The notes beneath the pieces were generated by a model. That model worked only from the letters and a program-made list of their open reading frames with translations, ran no database searches and had not been told where the DNA came from. Below, one piece after another: positions 52,067-60,893 of a DNA stretch of 64,000 nt. The stretch comes from an uncultured Bacilli bacterium (GTDB taxonomy: Bacteria > Bacillota_I > Bacilli_A > RF39 > UBA660): the NCBI GenBank assembly GCA_934102215.1, contig CAKOSH010000008.1, positions 1-64,000 of the forward strand, written 5' to 3'. The position numbers were made by a program, and so were the translations under genes. How positions within the stretch are numbered: position 1 is the stretch's first letter; every line of letters begins with the position of its first letter.

Positions 52067-53044
52067 TTATTTAATTATATTCCAATCTAATAAGAAATTT
52101 AAAATCAAAAATATTGTCGCAAGTAGCATTAATATTATTAATGTAATTGCGATTTTTGCAAAAACATTTCCTTTTTTTGATTTCTTTTCTAAATCTTCAA
52201 ATCCTTCAAAATCTGTTTTGTTAAATGATAATGAATTTGTATAGAAAGATTTATCTGCAACTATGTTATCTTGTTCTTGACTGTTTTTTTCCAAATTTTG
52301 TTGATTTGATTCGTCATTCATTTCTGCTTCATTGGTTATTTTGACTTGTGTGTCATCATTTAGTGAATCTTTAATTGTTTCTAAATCTTTTGTTATGCTT
52401 AATAGAGCTTCTTTAATATTTTCTTTATTTGCGTCTTCGTTGTATATTGGAGCCATAACTACTGTATTTTCACTTTTTCCCATTAATTCGCCAAACAAAT
52501 CTTCTGTTTCTTCTTTTTTTGTTCCATTTGTTCCTTGTGTGTTATTATTTTGAATATTTTGAATTAATTCTACTATTGTTTTTTCTTGCGTGTTTAGTTC
52601 ATCTATTGGAGCAGTTTTGTCTTCATCTGTACTTTCTTCTTTTATTTGAATGCTTTTTAATATATCATATCCATTTGAATTTAATTTTCTATGACGTTCT
52701 AGTTCATAATCAGTTTCTCTTTTCCCTCTTGCTCTTTCTAATACTGAATTTATATCATAATCTTTTTCAACTTTTTCTTTTACTTCTTCTTTTTGTTCCT
52801 CTGGTAACTCTATTGAGATTCTTTTTTTATGTTCAGCACTATCGTCATTCATATTTTCAATATATTTTTTTATTTTTTCTATATCGATTTCTTTTGATGC
52901 ATCAGCAATAACACTAACGTTGGTGTTAGTTTTTATGCGCGATAATTCACTCATATCGCTTACATTGTATATGTCTTGATTTCGCCTTGTTCTGCTCATG
53001 CTTTCAAGTGAATTGTTTTCATATTTTTCCATCCTAGTACTCAT
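52067..53044 (-). CDS. Tail-anchored acidic protein of unknown function
   Basis: About 325 residues. N-terminal MSRTRRNQDIYNVSD-like motif, a long Glu/Asp/Asn/Lys-rich region with helical stretches, and a single membrane helix near the C-terminus (about 299-321) followed by four residues only, so it is tail-anchored with the bulk in the cytoplasm. The ATG at 53044 gives MSTRMEKYEN; ATG codons upstream are possible but less likely. The same short N-terminal Arg/Asn motif recurs in uncharacterised Bacilli proteins as far as I recall. Function unknown. Confidence 0.68.
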   Translation of the reverse strand: MSTRMEKYENNSLESMSRTRRNQDIYNVSDMSELSRIKTNTNVSVIADASKEIDIEKIKKYIENMNDDSAEHKKRISIELPEEQKEEVKEKVEKDYDINSVLERARGKRETDYELERHRKLNSNGYDILKSIQIKEESTDEDKTAPIDELNTQEKTIVELIQNIQNNNTQGTNGTKKEETEDLFGELMGKSENTVVMAPIYNEDANKENIKEALLSITKDLETIKDSLNDDTQVKITNEAEMNDESNQQNLEKNSQEQDNIVADKSFYTNSLSFNKTDFEGFEDLEKKSKKGNVFAKIAITLIILMLLATIFLILNFLLDWNIIK

Positions 53045-53160
53045 ATTTTTCACCATTTTAATAATATCACATTTAATGACTAAATTCAATAAATTATGCT
53101 TTACAAGTATCTAGCATTTTTTTGATTTTTTTTATATAATTTTTATGAAGGAGATAGAAA

Positions 53161-53373
53161 ATGGAAAAAATTAAAGTAAATGACACATGTATTGGATGTG
53201 GTTTATGTGTTAGTCAATGCGAAAAATATTTTGAATTCAATGATGAAGGAATGAGTCATGCAAAGGATATTGAGCTTAAAGAGGAAGACAAAAAAGAGGT
53301 TCTTAATATTATTGAAAGTTGTCCTGTTGGAGCTATCGTTGTTGAAGAAGAAACAAAAAACGCTGAAAATTAA
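53161..53373 (+). CDS. fer: Ferredoxin [4Fe-4S]
   Basis: 70 residues. Cluster ligands in CIGCGLC and the later SCPVGAI; one further Cys (CVSQC) lies close by and could be a spare. Acidic, cytoplasmic electron carrier like Bacillus-type single-cluster ferredoxins. GAAGGAGATAGAAA before ATG. Monocistronic, with terminator. Confidence 0.92.
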   Translation: MEKIKVNDTCIGCGLCVSQCEKYFEFNDEGMSHAKDIELKEEDKKEVLNIIESCPVGAIVVEEETKNAEN

Positions 53374-53382
53374 TTAATTTAA

Positions 53383-53412
53383 AAAAACATGATATCTGAT
53401 TGTCATGTTTTT
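53383..53412 (+). terminator. Terminator of the ferredoxin gene
   Basis: AAAAACATGA / TCATGTTTTT hairpin followed by ATTT; it also overlaps the rluB stop on the other strand. Confidence 0.82.
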
Positions 53413-54133
53413 ATTTGTGAAAATTTACATAATTATATAATTGCTTTACTTCTTTTACTGAAAGAGTTCTATATTCACCAATGCTTAATCCTCTTAAATC
53501 TAGGAAAGCATAATTTGTTCTTTTTAATTTTAAAACTCTGTGACCTAAACTTGCGAACATATTTTTTACTTGGTGATTTCTTCCCTCTGTTATTGTTAAT
53601 TCAACATAAGATTTTTGATTTTTCTTATCAACTTTTTCGATTTTTGCCCTTGCTTTTTTAGTTTTTATTCCATCTAACACTACTCCATTTTCTAATGTTT
53701 TAATCTCTGCTGGAGTTATAATTCCATCTATTTTTGCATAATAAGTTTTTTCAACGTGACCATGTGGATGTGTTAGTTTATTTGTAAGTTCACCATCATT
53801 TGTAATTAATAATAAGCCTGTTGTGTCATAGTCTAATCTTCCAACTGGAAATACTTTTTCTTCTGTATCAATCAAATCTATAACTGTCGTTCTATTTTTT
53901 TCATCTTTTACTGAGCAAATTGTTTTTTCAGGCTTATAAAGTAAATAATATAGTTTTTCTTTTCTAATAACATCAACGTCGTCTACTGATATTTTATCTT
54001 TTTCACTTACTTTATAACCAAGTTCTGTAATTTTAATTCCATTAACTTTTACTTTACCGTGTAATATCAATTCTTCACATTTTCTTCTTGAATCAACACC
54101 ACATGAGCTTAAATATTTTTGCAATCTTTCCAT
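53411..54133 (-). CDS. rluB: 23S rRNA pseudouridine synthase (RluB/RsuA family)
   Basis: Isomerises uridine in 23S rRNA. 240 residues: N-terminal S4 domain (MERLQKYLSSCGVDSRRKCEE), catalytic domain with the Asp motif VGRLDYDTTGLLLITNDGELTN (short motif GRLDYDTTGLL) and EGRNHQVKNMF. ATG at 54133. It overlaps the upstream carboxypeptidase end region and is the last gene of the block that begins with nrtR/nadK. Confidence 0.92.
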   Translation of the reverse strand: MERLQKYLSSCGVDSRRKCEELILHGKVKVNGIKITELGYKVSEKDKISVDDVDVIRKEKLYYLLYKPEKTICSVKDEKNRTTVIDLIDTEEKVFPVGRLDYDTTGLLLITNDGELTNKLTHPHGHVEKTYYAKIDGIITPAEIKTLENGVVLDGIKTKKARAKIEKVDKKNQKSYVELTITEGRNHQVKNMFASLGHRVLKLKRTNYAFLDLRGLSIGEYRTLSVKEVKQLYNYVNFHK

Positions 54134-54159
54134 AAAAACACCAAAGTCATTATACCCTA

Positions 54160-55170
54160 TTATTTCCAAAATGACAATATTTCTTTTATTCTATTTTTTT
54201 TACTATTAAATTTCAATTTTTTTAATTTAATTGATTCTATTTCTTCATTTCCAACATATAAATGCACTTTTTCTTGATTTTTTGTTAAATTTATCTTTAT
54301 TTTTAATTTTTCTATTTCATTCTTTTTAAGCAGCATATAATAATCATTCATTATATAATAGTGATAATTATTTTTATTATTTACTTTAAATGAAAACGTG
54401 TTCATATCTAATATTTTGTATCTTTCATACATTTCAAAATATTTTTCATATAACCTTTTGTGTAAATTAAATTTATCACTTTCATCTATTGAAGCGATTA
54501 TCAATGTTTTTCCATCTTTTCTGGCAGCTGAAACAAACACTTGACCACTTGCTTTTGTGAATCCTATTTTTCCACTTATTAAATATTTATATTCTTTTAA
54601 TAATTTATTTTTGTTTGGCCATATATATTTGTCAATTTTATAATTTCTTGCTGATGTAATATTCAAAAAATCTTTGTTTTTTATAGCATATTTCATTAAT
54701 ATTGCCATATCTTTGGCAGTAGAATAGTTTTTTGAGTCGTCATTTAGTCCATGAGGATTTTCAAAAATAGTGTTGTTCATTCCAAGTTTCACTGCTTTTA
54801 AATTCATTTCTTTTATAAATTTATCATATCCTAAAATGTTTGTAGCAATTGTCATAGCGGCATCATTACCACTTTGTAACATTAATCCATGAAGCAAGTC
54901 ATTTAATGTAAATGTTTCACCTTCTTTAGCGTATATCATTGAACCATTTACCGTTCTTACTTCTTTTCCAATTTTGATTTTCATATTAAGTGATGCATTT
55001 TCAAGTGCGATTATGGACGTCATTATTTTTGTAGTCGATGCAATAAGTTTCTTTTCATCTTTTTCTTTAGAATAAAGTATTCTTCCAGAGTCGGCATCCA
55101 TTACTACTACTGATGCATTAATAATATTTACACACAATAAAAAGATTAATACTAGTAATATTTTTTTCAT
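54160..55170 (-). CDS. D-alanyl-D-alanine carboxypeptidase (DacF/DacB-like)
   Basis: 336 residues, secreted through signal MKKILLVLIFLLCVNIINA. S11 peptidase domain with SxxK motif STTK (45-48) and SGN (100-102). The third motif, normally KTG, is KIG (201-203, in LISGKIGFTKASG). C-terminal beta domain of about 80 residues, ending in a basic helix. Neighbouring rluB also accompanies such genes in Bacillus, where DacB/DacF shape spore cortex. Confidence 0.85.
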   Translation of the reverse strand: MKKILLVLIFLLCVNIINASVVVMDADSGRILYSKEKDEKKLIASTTKIMTSIIALENASLNMKIKIGKEVRTVNGSMIYAKEGETFTLNDLLHGLMLQSGNDAAMTIATNILGYDKFIKEMNLKAVKLGMNNTIFENPHGLNDDSKNYSTAKDMAILMKYAIKNKDFLNITSARNYKIDKYIWPNKNKLLKEYKYLISGKIGFTKASGQVFVSAARKDGKTLIIASIDESDKFNLHKRLYEKYFEMYERYKILDMNTFSFKVNNKNNYHYYIMNDYYMLLKKNEIEKLKIKINLTKNQEKVHLYVGNEEIESIKLKKLKFNSKKNRIKEILSFWK

Positions 55171-55200
55171 ATTTAATTTTATGATTTTTATTACTAAATA

Positions 55201-55998
55201 TTAATCTTTTAAAAATTTTTCATTTACTATATTTATAAAATTGTAATTTTTCATTCTTAAAAATTTTATTTTTTTATTTTTTACAAAACATTCTATTTTT
55301 TTAACATTTTCGTATCTTTTATTTGTTCCATCAAATGTTATAATTAAGTCTTTTTTAATTGGCTTAATTAAAATATGTTTCTTTTCTGGAAGTACAATTG
55401 GTGCTAAAAGATTTCTATATGCTTTGGTATTTAATGGGGCGATTGGAGTAATTTGTAATGTGTGAAGAGTATTATATATCAATGCTCCATGAAAGCTTGT
55501 ATTGTATGCACTACTTCCTACAGAGGTTGAAACAAGTATTCCATCTCCAGCAAATGTTTCTAAAAAATAATCATCTACATAGATATCCATGGTTAACGCA
55601 TTTAATTCCATTTCTCTAATTACTATTTCATTAAGTGAAAAGTGCCTAGACACAGAATCTTCAGTTGTGATTTTTGTTTCAAGTGTACCAATATTATCGA
55701 CTTTAAAATCATTTTCATTCAATGAAATAACAAATTCTTCTATCTTCTCTGGTTTTATTTCTTGTAAAAATCCAAGTGTCCCTGTATTAATTCCAACGTA
55801 ATAAATATCACTATTGAAATTAGTACCATTTACCATTCTCAAAAATGAACCATCTCCACCTATTGCGACTGCTAAATCATATTCTTCTTCTACTACTTCA
55901 AATTTATATTTTTCTAATTTCTCTTGAAGTTTCAATTTAATTTTATAAGATTCTTCATTTTCATTAGCAAAAATTTTAATTTTATTGATTTTTCTCAT
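55201..55998 (-). CDS. nadK: NAD kinase
   Basis: Phosphorylates NAD to NADP. 265 residues with the GGDGSFLR motif, the NE motif in LNEIVIRE and the TSVGSSAYN loop (usual TPTGSTAY). ATG at 55998 is two bases from the nrtR stop and follows AAAGG. A plausible last step of the NAD cluster. Confidence 0.94.
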   Translation of the reverse strand: MRKINKIKIFANENEESYKIKLKLQEKLEKYKFEVVEEEYDLAVAIGGDGSFLRMVNGTNFNSDIYYVGINTGTLGFLQEIKPEKIEEFVISLNENDFKVDNIGTLETKITTEDSVSRHFSLNEIVIREMELNALTMDIYVDDYFLETFAGDGILVSTSVGSSAYNTSFHGALIYNTLHTLQITPIAPLNTKAYRNLLAPIVLPEKKHILIKPIKKDLIITFDGTNKRYENVKKIECFVKNKKIKFLRMKNYNFINIVNEKFLKD

Positions 55999-55999
55999 C

Positions 56000-56818
56000 T
56001 TATTTACCTTTATATTTGAATAATACACTTGGTCTATGTCCTTCACCTGTTTTAATCTTATCAGTTTTTTCTACTTTGTTTGCAATGATTCTTCTAAAGG
56101 CAGGATCGAGTAATTTTTTATTAAGTATAACTTCATATACTTGTTGAAGTTCACCAAGTGTAAAATATTCTCCCATCATATTAAAGACAATATCAGTATA
56201 CATTATCTTATTTTTTAATCTTTCAATACCGCTTACTATCACAAGTGGATGATCAAAAGCAATTGAATCATTTTTAACTATGTCAAATTTATATCTATCT
56301 GTAGTACTTTCTTTAAGTGCCTTGCTTACCACGAAATTCAAAGATTCATTTCCATTATCAAGTGTAACATTGAAAGTTTTTTCATCTTCAATATAACTTA
56401 TATTAAACCATGATGCATTCTCATATAGTGAATCATTTAATTTGTTTTTATCAACTAATGCAATATATGAAACACTTAATACTCTTGTTCTAGGATCTCT
56501 ATTAATACCATCAAAAGTATATAACTGTTCCATAAAGATGTTGTGTAAATTTGTTTCACTAGCAAGCACTCTTCTAGCAGCTTCTTCTGTAGTTTCTGTA
56601 TTTTTTACAAATCCACCTGGTAAACACCACTTTCCTTTAAATGGATAGTCTTTTCTTTTAACAAGTAAAACACTATAATATTTATCTTTTAGTTTTCTAT
56701 AATTATTTTGAATACCATTTGATACACTTAATAATAAAACATCACTGGTTACAGATGGACGTTCAAACTCATTAACATTATAATTTTTTAGAAATTCCTC
56801 TTCATTTTTATATTTCAC
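56000..56818 (-). CDS. nrtR: NrtR-like Nudix transcriptional regulator of NAD metabolism
   Basis: 272 residues. Nudix-like domain (about 20-150) followed by a winged-helix domain (about 155-235, with YFTLGELQQVYEVILNKKL and DPAFRRIIANKV). The Nudix box runs GGFVKNTETTEEAARRVLASE: the catalytic REUxEE part is RVLASE (83-88), so the Glu at 84 and the first Glu of the EE pair (87) are lost. That pattern is known for NrtR, which senses ADP-ribose and represses NAD genes. It sits inside the NAD cluster whose upstream region has two matched palindromes. Start GTG. Confidence 0.85.
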   Translation of the reverse strand: MKYKNEEEFLKNYNVNEFERPSVTSDVLLLSVSNGIQNNYRKLKDKYYSVLLVKRKDYPFKGKWCLPGGFVKNTETTEEAARRVLASETNLHNIFMEQLYTFDGINRDPRTRVLSVSYIALVDKNKLNDSLYENASWFNISYIEDEKTFNVTLDNGNESLNFVVSKALKESTTDRYKFDIVKNDSIAFDHPLVIVSGIERLKNKIMYTDIVFNMMGEYFTLGELQQVYEVILNKKLLDPAFRRIIANKVEKTDKIKTGEGHRPSVLFKYKGK

Positions 56819-56831
56819 ACTTCACTCCTCC

Positions 56832-57302
56832 TTATAAAATCTCAATTAATCTTTCCATTATATCATTTACGATTAATTCTTTAACTTCCTTACGTGGCTT
56901 ATTTGGTACGATTATTTTCATATCAGTATATGTATCATTTTTACTATTATAAATGCTCACAAACACCTCATTATCATTACCACTTAAATTATTTTCATCA
57001 ACTCTATTTATTTTTCCAGTGATTCCTATCCCATATGTACTACATGCAAACTTACTTATATTTTTACTCATTTCATGAGCAGTTTCAATACTATAAACAG
57101 AATATTTATCGATAACATCAGGATTAACACCCATCTTAATCTTATATTCATTTGAATATGTTACTGCTGAAAACTTTAATACTTCGCTTGAACCATCAAC
57201 ACATGTAATCGTACTCGCAAAGTATCCGCCAGTGCATGACTCCATTGATGCGATTGTTTCTTTATTTTTTATTAATTTTTTTACTACTTCTTTTTCTTTC
57301 AT
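56832..57302 (-). CDS. pncC: Nicotinamide-nucleotide amidase (CinA C-terminal domain)
   Basis: Deamidates NMN to nicotinate mononucleotide. 156 residues corresponding to the CinA C-terminal domain only: ASMESCTGGYFASTIT, VLKFSAVTYSNEYKIKMGV, VYSIETAHEMSKN, YGIGITGKI. Stands alone without the CinA N-terminal domain. Its location in the NAD cluster fits PncC. AGAGGTAATT before ATG. Confidence 0.88.
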   Translation of the reverse strand: MKEKEVVKKLIKNKETIASMESCTGGYFASTITCVDGSSEVLKFSAVTYSNEYKIKMGVNPDVIDKYSVYSIETAHEMSKNISKFACSTYGIGITGKINRVDENNLSGNDNEVFVSIYNSKNDTYTDMKIIVPNKPRKEVKELIVNDIMERLIEIL

Positions 57303-57339
57303 AATTACCTCTTTTATATATTTTGATTATAACACACTA

Positions 57340-57900
57340 TTAGTTAACATATAAATTATTTCTTTTAATATAATTATACACTTCCATATCAATATATTTT
57401 AAAATTTCTCTGTCTTTATTTAAAATCATATTTCTAACCATAGTGGATGATATATTTTCACTATCCACTTTATTTGTCACTACAAAATTGTATTTTAAAT
57501 ACTTATCATAAACACATGCATCAATATCATTTCTTTTAACAACAATAATACGATATTTCAAAATTTCATCTATATTTTTCCATTTATCAAAATTTATAAG
57601 TAAATCATCACCAATAACTAAATAAATCTTATCATTTTTATATTGTTTTTGAATTTTTCTTAAAACTTGATATGTATATTCACATTTATTATTTTTAGTG
57701 TCTATAATAATGTTTTCACTCTCATAGAACTTTAACATGTTTATTCTGTCTTTAATGTCAATAAGATTATTTTTATCCCAATAAGCTAGCGTTGGTACGA
57801 TAATTACTTTATCAACATAATTGCTAAGTATAAGATTCACTACTTTGATATGACTTTTATGAACAGGATTAAAACTTCCAACATATACAGCTATTTTCAT
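57340..57900 (-). CDS. nadD: Nicotinate-nucleotide adenylyltransferase
   Basis: Joins NaMN and ATP to deamido-NAD. 186 residues with nucleotidyltransferase motifs GSFNPVHKSHIKV at the start and ISSTMVR near the end. ATG at 57900 lies four bases beyond the nadE stop (reading on the minus strand), so upstream in-frame ATGs within nadE are discarded. Confidence 0.92.
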   Translation of the reverse strand: MKIAVYVGSFNPVHKSHIKVVNLILSNYVDKVIIVPTLAYWDKNNLIDIKDRINMLKFYESENIIIDTKNNKCEYTYQVLRKIQKQYKNDKIYLVIGDDLLINFDKWKNIDEILKYRIIVVKRNDIDACVYDKYLKYNFVVTNKVDSENISSTMVRNMILNKDREILKYIDMEVYNYIKRNNLYVN

Positions 57901-57904
57901 AAGT

Positions 57905-58663
57905 TTATTTTTCTCTTTGATACACAGGAATGTTAAACTTATGTAAATTATTCGTATGTAATTTGTCAACTTTACTTTTTACTTCATTACTTACCATTTC
58001 ACCATTTATAACAGATGCGATATCCTTATATTTAACACCTAATTTATCTTCATCAGTTTTACCACTTAATCCATCATTAGGACTTTTAAATAATACTTGT
58101 TCGGGTACTTCTAAATACTTGCCTATTTCAATAACTTCATCAAATGTATAATTATTAAGAGTTCCAATATCATAAGTAGAATCTCCTCCCTTAGTAAAAT
58201 ATCCTACATAAAGTTCGCATAGATTTGATGTACCAGCAACAAGATATGTACCATGTTTAAGTTCACTATATAGTGCCGCTATGTAGTAGCAAGTACTCAT
58301 TCTAAGTCTTGGCTTAATATTAATATCACTATTTTGTAATTCTTCTTCACTAAAATCTCCTAAAAGTGAAATTTCATTCTTAAATGTGTCAAATGTTTTA
58401 GTTAAATCTACGTTTATTAGTTCGAAACCATATTTTTCACTTACTAGTTTGGCATCACTTTTATCACTACTTTTTGAATGACATGGCATTGTTATACCAA
58501 CTACATTTTCACTACCAAGTGCTTTTGTAAATAAGGCAGCAACTACACCTGAATCTTTACCGCCACTTATACCAAGTACAACACCTTTCAAATTATATTT
58601 CTTATAATAATTCCTTATAAATTCTATTATTTTTTCAGTTTCTTTTTTAGCATTAAATTTCAT
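57905..58663 (-). CDS. nadE: NH3-dependent NAD+ synthetase
   Basis: Amidates deamido-NAD to NAD. 252 residues, only the synthetase domain. PP-loop GISGGKDSGVVAALF, CHSKSSDKSDA, LVAGTSNLCELYVGYFTKGGDS and KTDEDKLGVKY are standard. No glutaminase domain, so ammonia-dependent. AAGGAAATAAAA before ATG, overlapping the pncB 3' end by 11 bases. Confidence 0.95.
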   Translation of the reverse strand: MKFNAKKETEKIIEFIRNYYKKYNLKGVVLGISGGKDSGVVAALFTKALGSENVVGITMPCHSKSSDKSDAKLVSEKYGFELINVDLTKTFDTFKNEISLLGDFSEEELQNSDINIKPRLRMSTCYYIAALYSELKHGTYLVAGTSNLCELYVGYFTKGGDSTYDIGTLNNYTFDEVIEIGKYLEVPEQVLFKSPNDGLSGKTDEDKLGVKYKDIASVINGEMVSNEVKSKVDKLHTNNLHKFNIPVYQREK

Positions 58664-60137
58664 TTTTATTTCCTTCTTTCTTACTTTTTATCATTTTTAT
58701 TTCTTCTTCATAACTTAATTTTTTTGCGTCCATTATCATATTTCTTTTTAGATTTAATAATTCTTTTGATAATCCAACATGATGAATATGGGGATTATAT
58801 AATCTTTGTGATTCTGGATATATTGTTTTGAATTCTTCTTCTGCATACTTTCTTGTTTCTTCAAGTGTTGGTTCATCATAAACAAGACATCCATTTATAA
58901 ATATAGGCACTTGTAATTCACGTAGTGTGTAATTATCAATTTTATGTCTTTTAAAGTCAGCATGTTCATCAACTATTGTATAACTATCAGGATTTATTTC
59001 TTCATCTTTAAGTGCGATTACATCACCAATAGCGTATCCACTATTTTTATCATAAAATCTCATTACTTTTTTAAAACCAGGATTAGTTATTTTACCAACA
59101 TTATCACTTATTTTTATTTTAGGTTCTAACTTGCCCTCTTTTTCAATTGCTGATAATTTATAAACACCTCCAAAGACTGGGCAACTTTTTGATGTAATTA
59201 AATTTTCACCAACTCCGAATGAATCAATTGGAGCGCCTTCATTTAAGAGTGATGTAATTGTGTACTCATCAAGTGAATTTGATACGCATATTTTAGTATC
59301 TTCAAGTCCAGCTTCATCTAACATTTTTCTTGCTTCTTTTGATAAATATGCAAGATCACCACTATCAAGTCTTATCCCTTTTAATGTGTATCCATTTGGT
59401 ATTAAGTAATCTTTAGCAACTTTAATTGCATTAGGTACACCACTTCTTAATGTATCAATTGTATCAACTAGAAATACTGAATCATTAGGAAAGCATTTAG
59501 CATAAGCAAGAAATGCTTCATATTCATTATCATATTTCATTATATGTGAATGTGCCATTGTTCCAAGTAATGGTACTCCATATCTTTTTCCTGTTTCATA
59601 ACAAGAGGTTCCAATACATCCACTAATATAAGCATCCTTTGCTCCAACTATTGCAGCTTCACTGCCTTGAGCTCTTCTTGCTCCAAATTCCATAACGCCT
59701 CTACCTCTTGCAGCATTTGTTATTCTTCTTGATTTAGTAGCAATTAAACTTCCATGATTAAATTTATTTAATAAATCAGTTTCAATTATTTGAGCTTCAA
59801 GAGCATTCGCTCTTACTGTAATACAAGGTTCACCAGGGAACATAATTGTTCCATCGGGTACAGCATACACATCTCCAGTAAATTTAAAATTTCTTAAATA
59901 TTCAAGTGTCTTTTCATCAAATTTATTCAAACTTCTTAAATATTCTATATCTTCATCTGTAAATTTAATATTTCTAATATAATCAATTATTTCATGAAGA
60001 CCACATATTACATTGTAACCTCCATTATCTAAATTCTTTCTAAAAAACACATCGAAATAACATACTTCATTTTCTTTATTATTTCTAATATCAGTGTGTT
60101 CCATTGTTAGTTCATAAAAATCAATTAACTTTTCCAT
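58653..60137 (-). CDS. pncB: Nicotinate phosphoribosyltransferase
   Basis: Converts nicotinic acid and PRPP to NaMN. 494 residues, Gram-positive length. N-terminal FYELTMEHTD, the FFRKN and GEPCITVRA motifs, catalytic region EFGARRAQGSEAAIVG, GTMAHSHIM, and GIRLDSGDLAYLS plus FGVGENLITS of the type II PRTase fold. The ATG overlaps the pncA stop by one base (TAATG). Confidence 0.96.
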   Translation of the reverse strand: MEKLIDFYELTMEHTDIRNNKENEVCYFDVFFRKNLDNGGYNVICGLHEIIDYIRNIKFTDEDIEYLRSLNKFDEKTLEYLRNFKFTGDVYAVPDGTIMFPGEPCITVRANALEAQIIETDLLNKFNHGSLIATKSRRITNAARGRGVMEFGARRAQGSEAAIVGAKDAYISGCIGTSCYETGKRYGVPLLGTMAHSHIMKYDNEYEAFLAYAKCFPNDSVFLVDTIDTLRSGVPNAIKVAKDYLIPNGYTLKGIRLDSGDLAYLSKEARKMLDEAGLEDTKICVSNSLDEYTITSLLNEGAPIDSFGVGENLITSKSCPVFGGVYKLSAIEKEGKLEPKIKISDNVGKITNPGFKKVMRFYDKNSGYAIGDVIALKDEEINPDSYTIVDEHADFKRHKIDNYTLRELQVPIFINGCLVYDEPTLEETRKYAEEEFKTIYPESQRLYNPHIHHVGLSKELLNLKRNMIMDAKKLSYEEEIKMIKSKKEGNKNEI

Positions 60138-60712
60138 TATATATTTTCAACTCCTATTCCTTGATTTTTCATAAGTCTTAATGCCATTTTGTTGTATTCT
60201 TCTCTATCATGTGTTTCACTATTAAATGTTTCAACTGCATTTTGTGGAACTCTTACTTTAACTTTTCTATTATTTTCATCAAAATAATTTATGAGTGGTA
60301 TCGCAAGATTCATTACACATATATCAGTACAACAACCTGTTATTACTACTTCTTCTAGTGATTTCATTCTTTCAATATCTCTCATAAAGTTTGAAGCAAA
60401 TATTGTACTAGTTGAATTCTTTCTATATACTAAAGAATCTTTTTCATAACTAGATAACTCACTTATTAATTCACACTCACTTGTTCCATCAATACAATGA
60501 ACAGGATACTTTCTAAACTCAATTGAATCCCTAGTATGAGTATCTTTAATAAATGCAACTGCTTCATCTTCACTTAAGAATTTTTCTACTAATGATTTAA
60601 TTTTTGGTGTTATATGATTAATATCTTTATCACTCATCTTCCCTTCTTTAATAAATCCATTTACCATATCCACAACAACTAGTAATTTCTTATAATTTTC
60701 TATCTTTGTCAT
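60137..60712 (-). CDS. pncA: Nicotinamidase (isochorismatase family)
   Basis: Deamidates nicotinamide. About 191 residues: catalytic Asp in VVVDMVNGFI, Lys/metal region FIKDTHTRDSIEF with HCIDGTSECE, and nucleophile Cys in ITGCCTDICVMN. Start ATG at 60712 follows AAGGAGG; the farther ATG at 60736 precedes that ribosome site. First gene of the NAD cluster, downstream of two operators. Confidence 0.93.
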   Translation of the reverse strand: MTKIENYKKLLVVVDMVNGFIKEGKMSDKDINHITPKIKSLVEKFLSEDEAVAFIKDTHTRDSIEFRKYPVHCIDGTSECELISELSSYEKDSLVYRKNSTSTIFASNFMRDIERMKSLEEVVITGCCTDICVMNLAIPLINYFDENNRKVKVRVPQNAVETFNSETHDREEYNKMALRLMKNQGIGVENI

Positions 60713-60723
60713 ATACCTCCTTC

Positions 60724-60750
60724 TTGTTATTATCATTTTGTTAATAACAA
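60724..60750. promoter_or_regulatory. Putative NrtR operator 1
   Basis: 27-base inverted repeat with arms TTGTTATTA and TAATAACAA around a nine-base spacer, just before the pncA ribosome site. Same geometry as the site at 60780-60806, 56 bases upstream of transcription's direction. Confidence 0.75.
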
Positions 60751-60779
60751 TTATTATTTTAAAAGAGAACTTTTTTCTC

Positions 60780-60806
60780 TTGTTATTAACATTATATTAA
60801 TAACAA
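60780..60806. promoter_or_regulatory. Putative NrtR operator 2
   Basis: 27-base inverted repeat with the same nine-base arms TTGTTATTA and TAATAACAA (ten bases match if the next base is counted) around a nine-base spacer. It covers the -10 box and part of the spacer of the pncA promoter, so bound repressor would block RNA polymerase. A hairpin AAGAGAA / TTCTCTT lies between the two sites. Confidence 0.78.
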
Positions 60807-60819
60807 ACTATTTTGTCAA
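60791..60819 (-). promoter_or_regulatory. Consensus promoter of the NAD cluster
   Basis: Minus strand -35 TTGACA (60814-60819), 17-base spacer, -10 TATAAT (60791-60796); perfect consensus, overlapped by operator 2. Confidence 0.9.
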
Positions 60820-60840
60820 CTATTTTTGTAAAAAAAATAA

Positions 60841-60859
60841 AAAGTTTTTATCAAACTTT
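60841..60859 (-). terminator. Terminator of the upstream lipoprotein gene
   Basis: Minus-strand hairpin AAAGTTT-GATAA-AAACTTT followed by TTATTTTTTTT. Confidence 0.75.
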
Positions 60860-60893
60860 CTACTTTCAGTTTCTTAATTTGCTATTTCAATTA

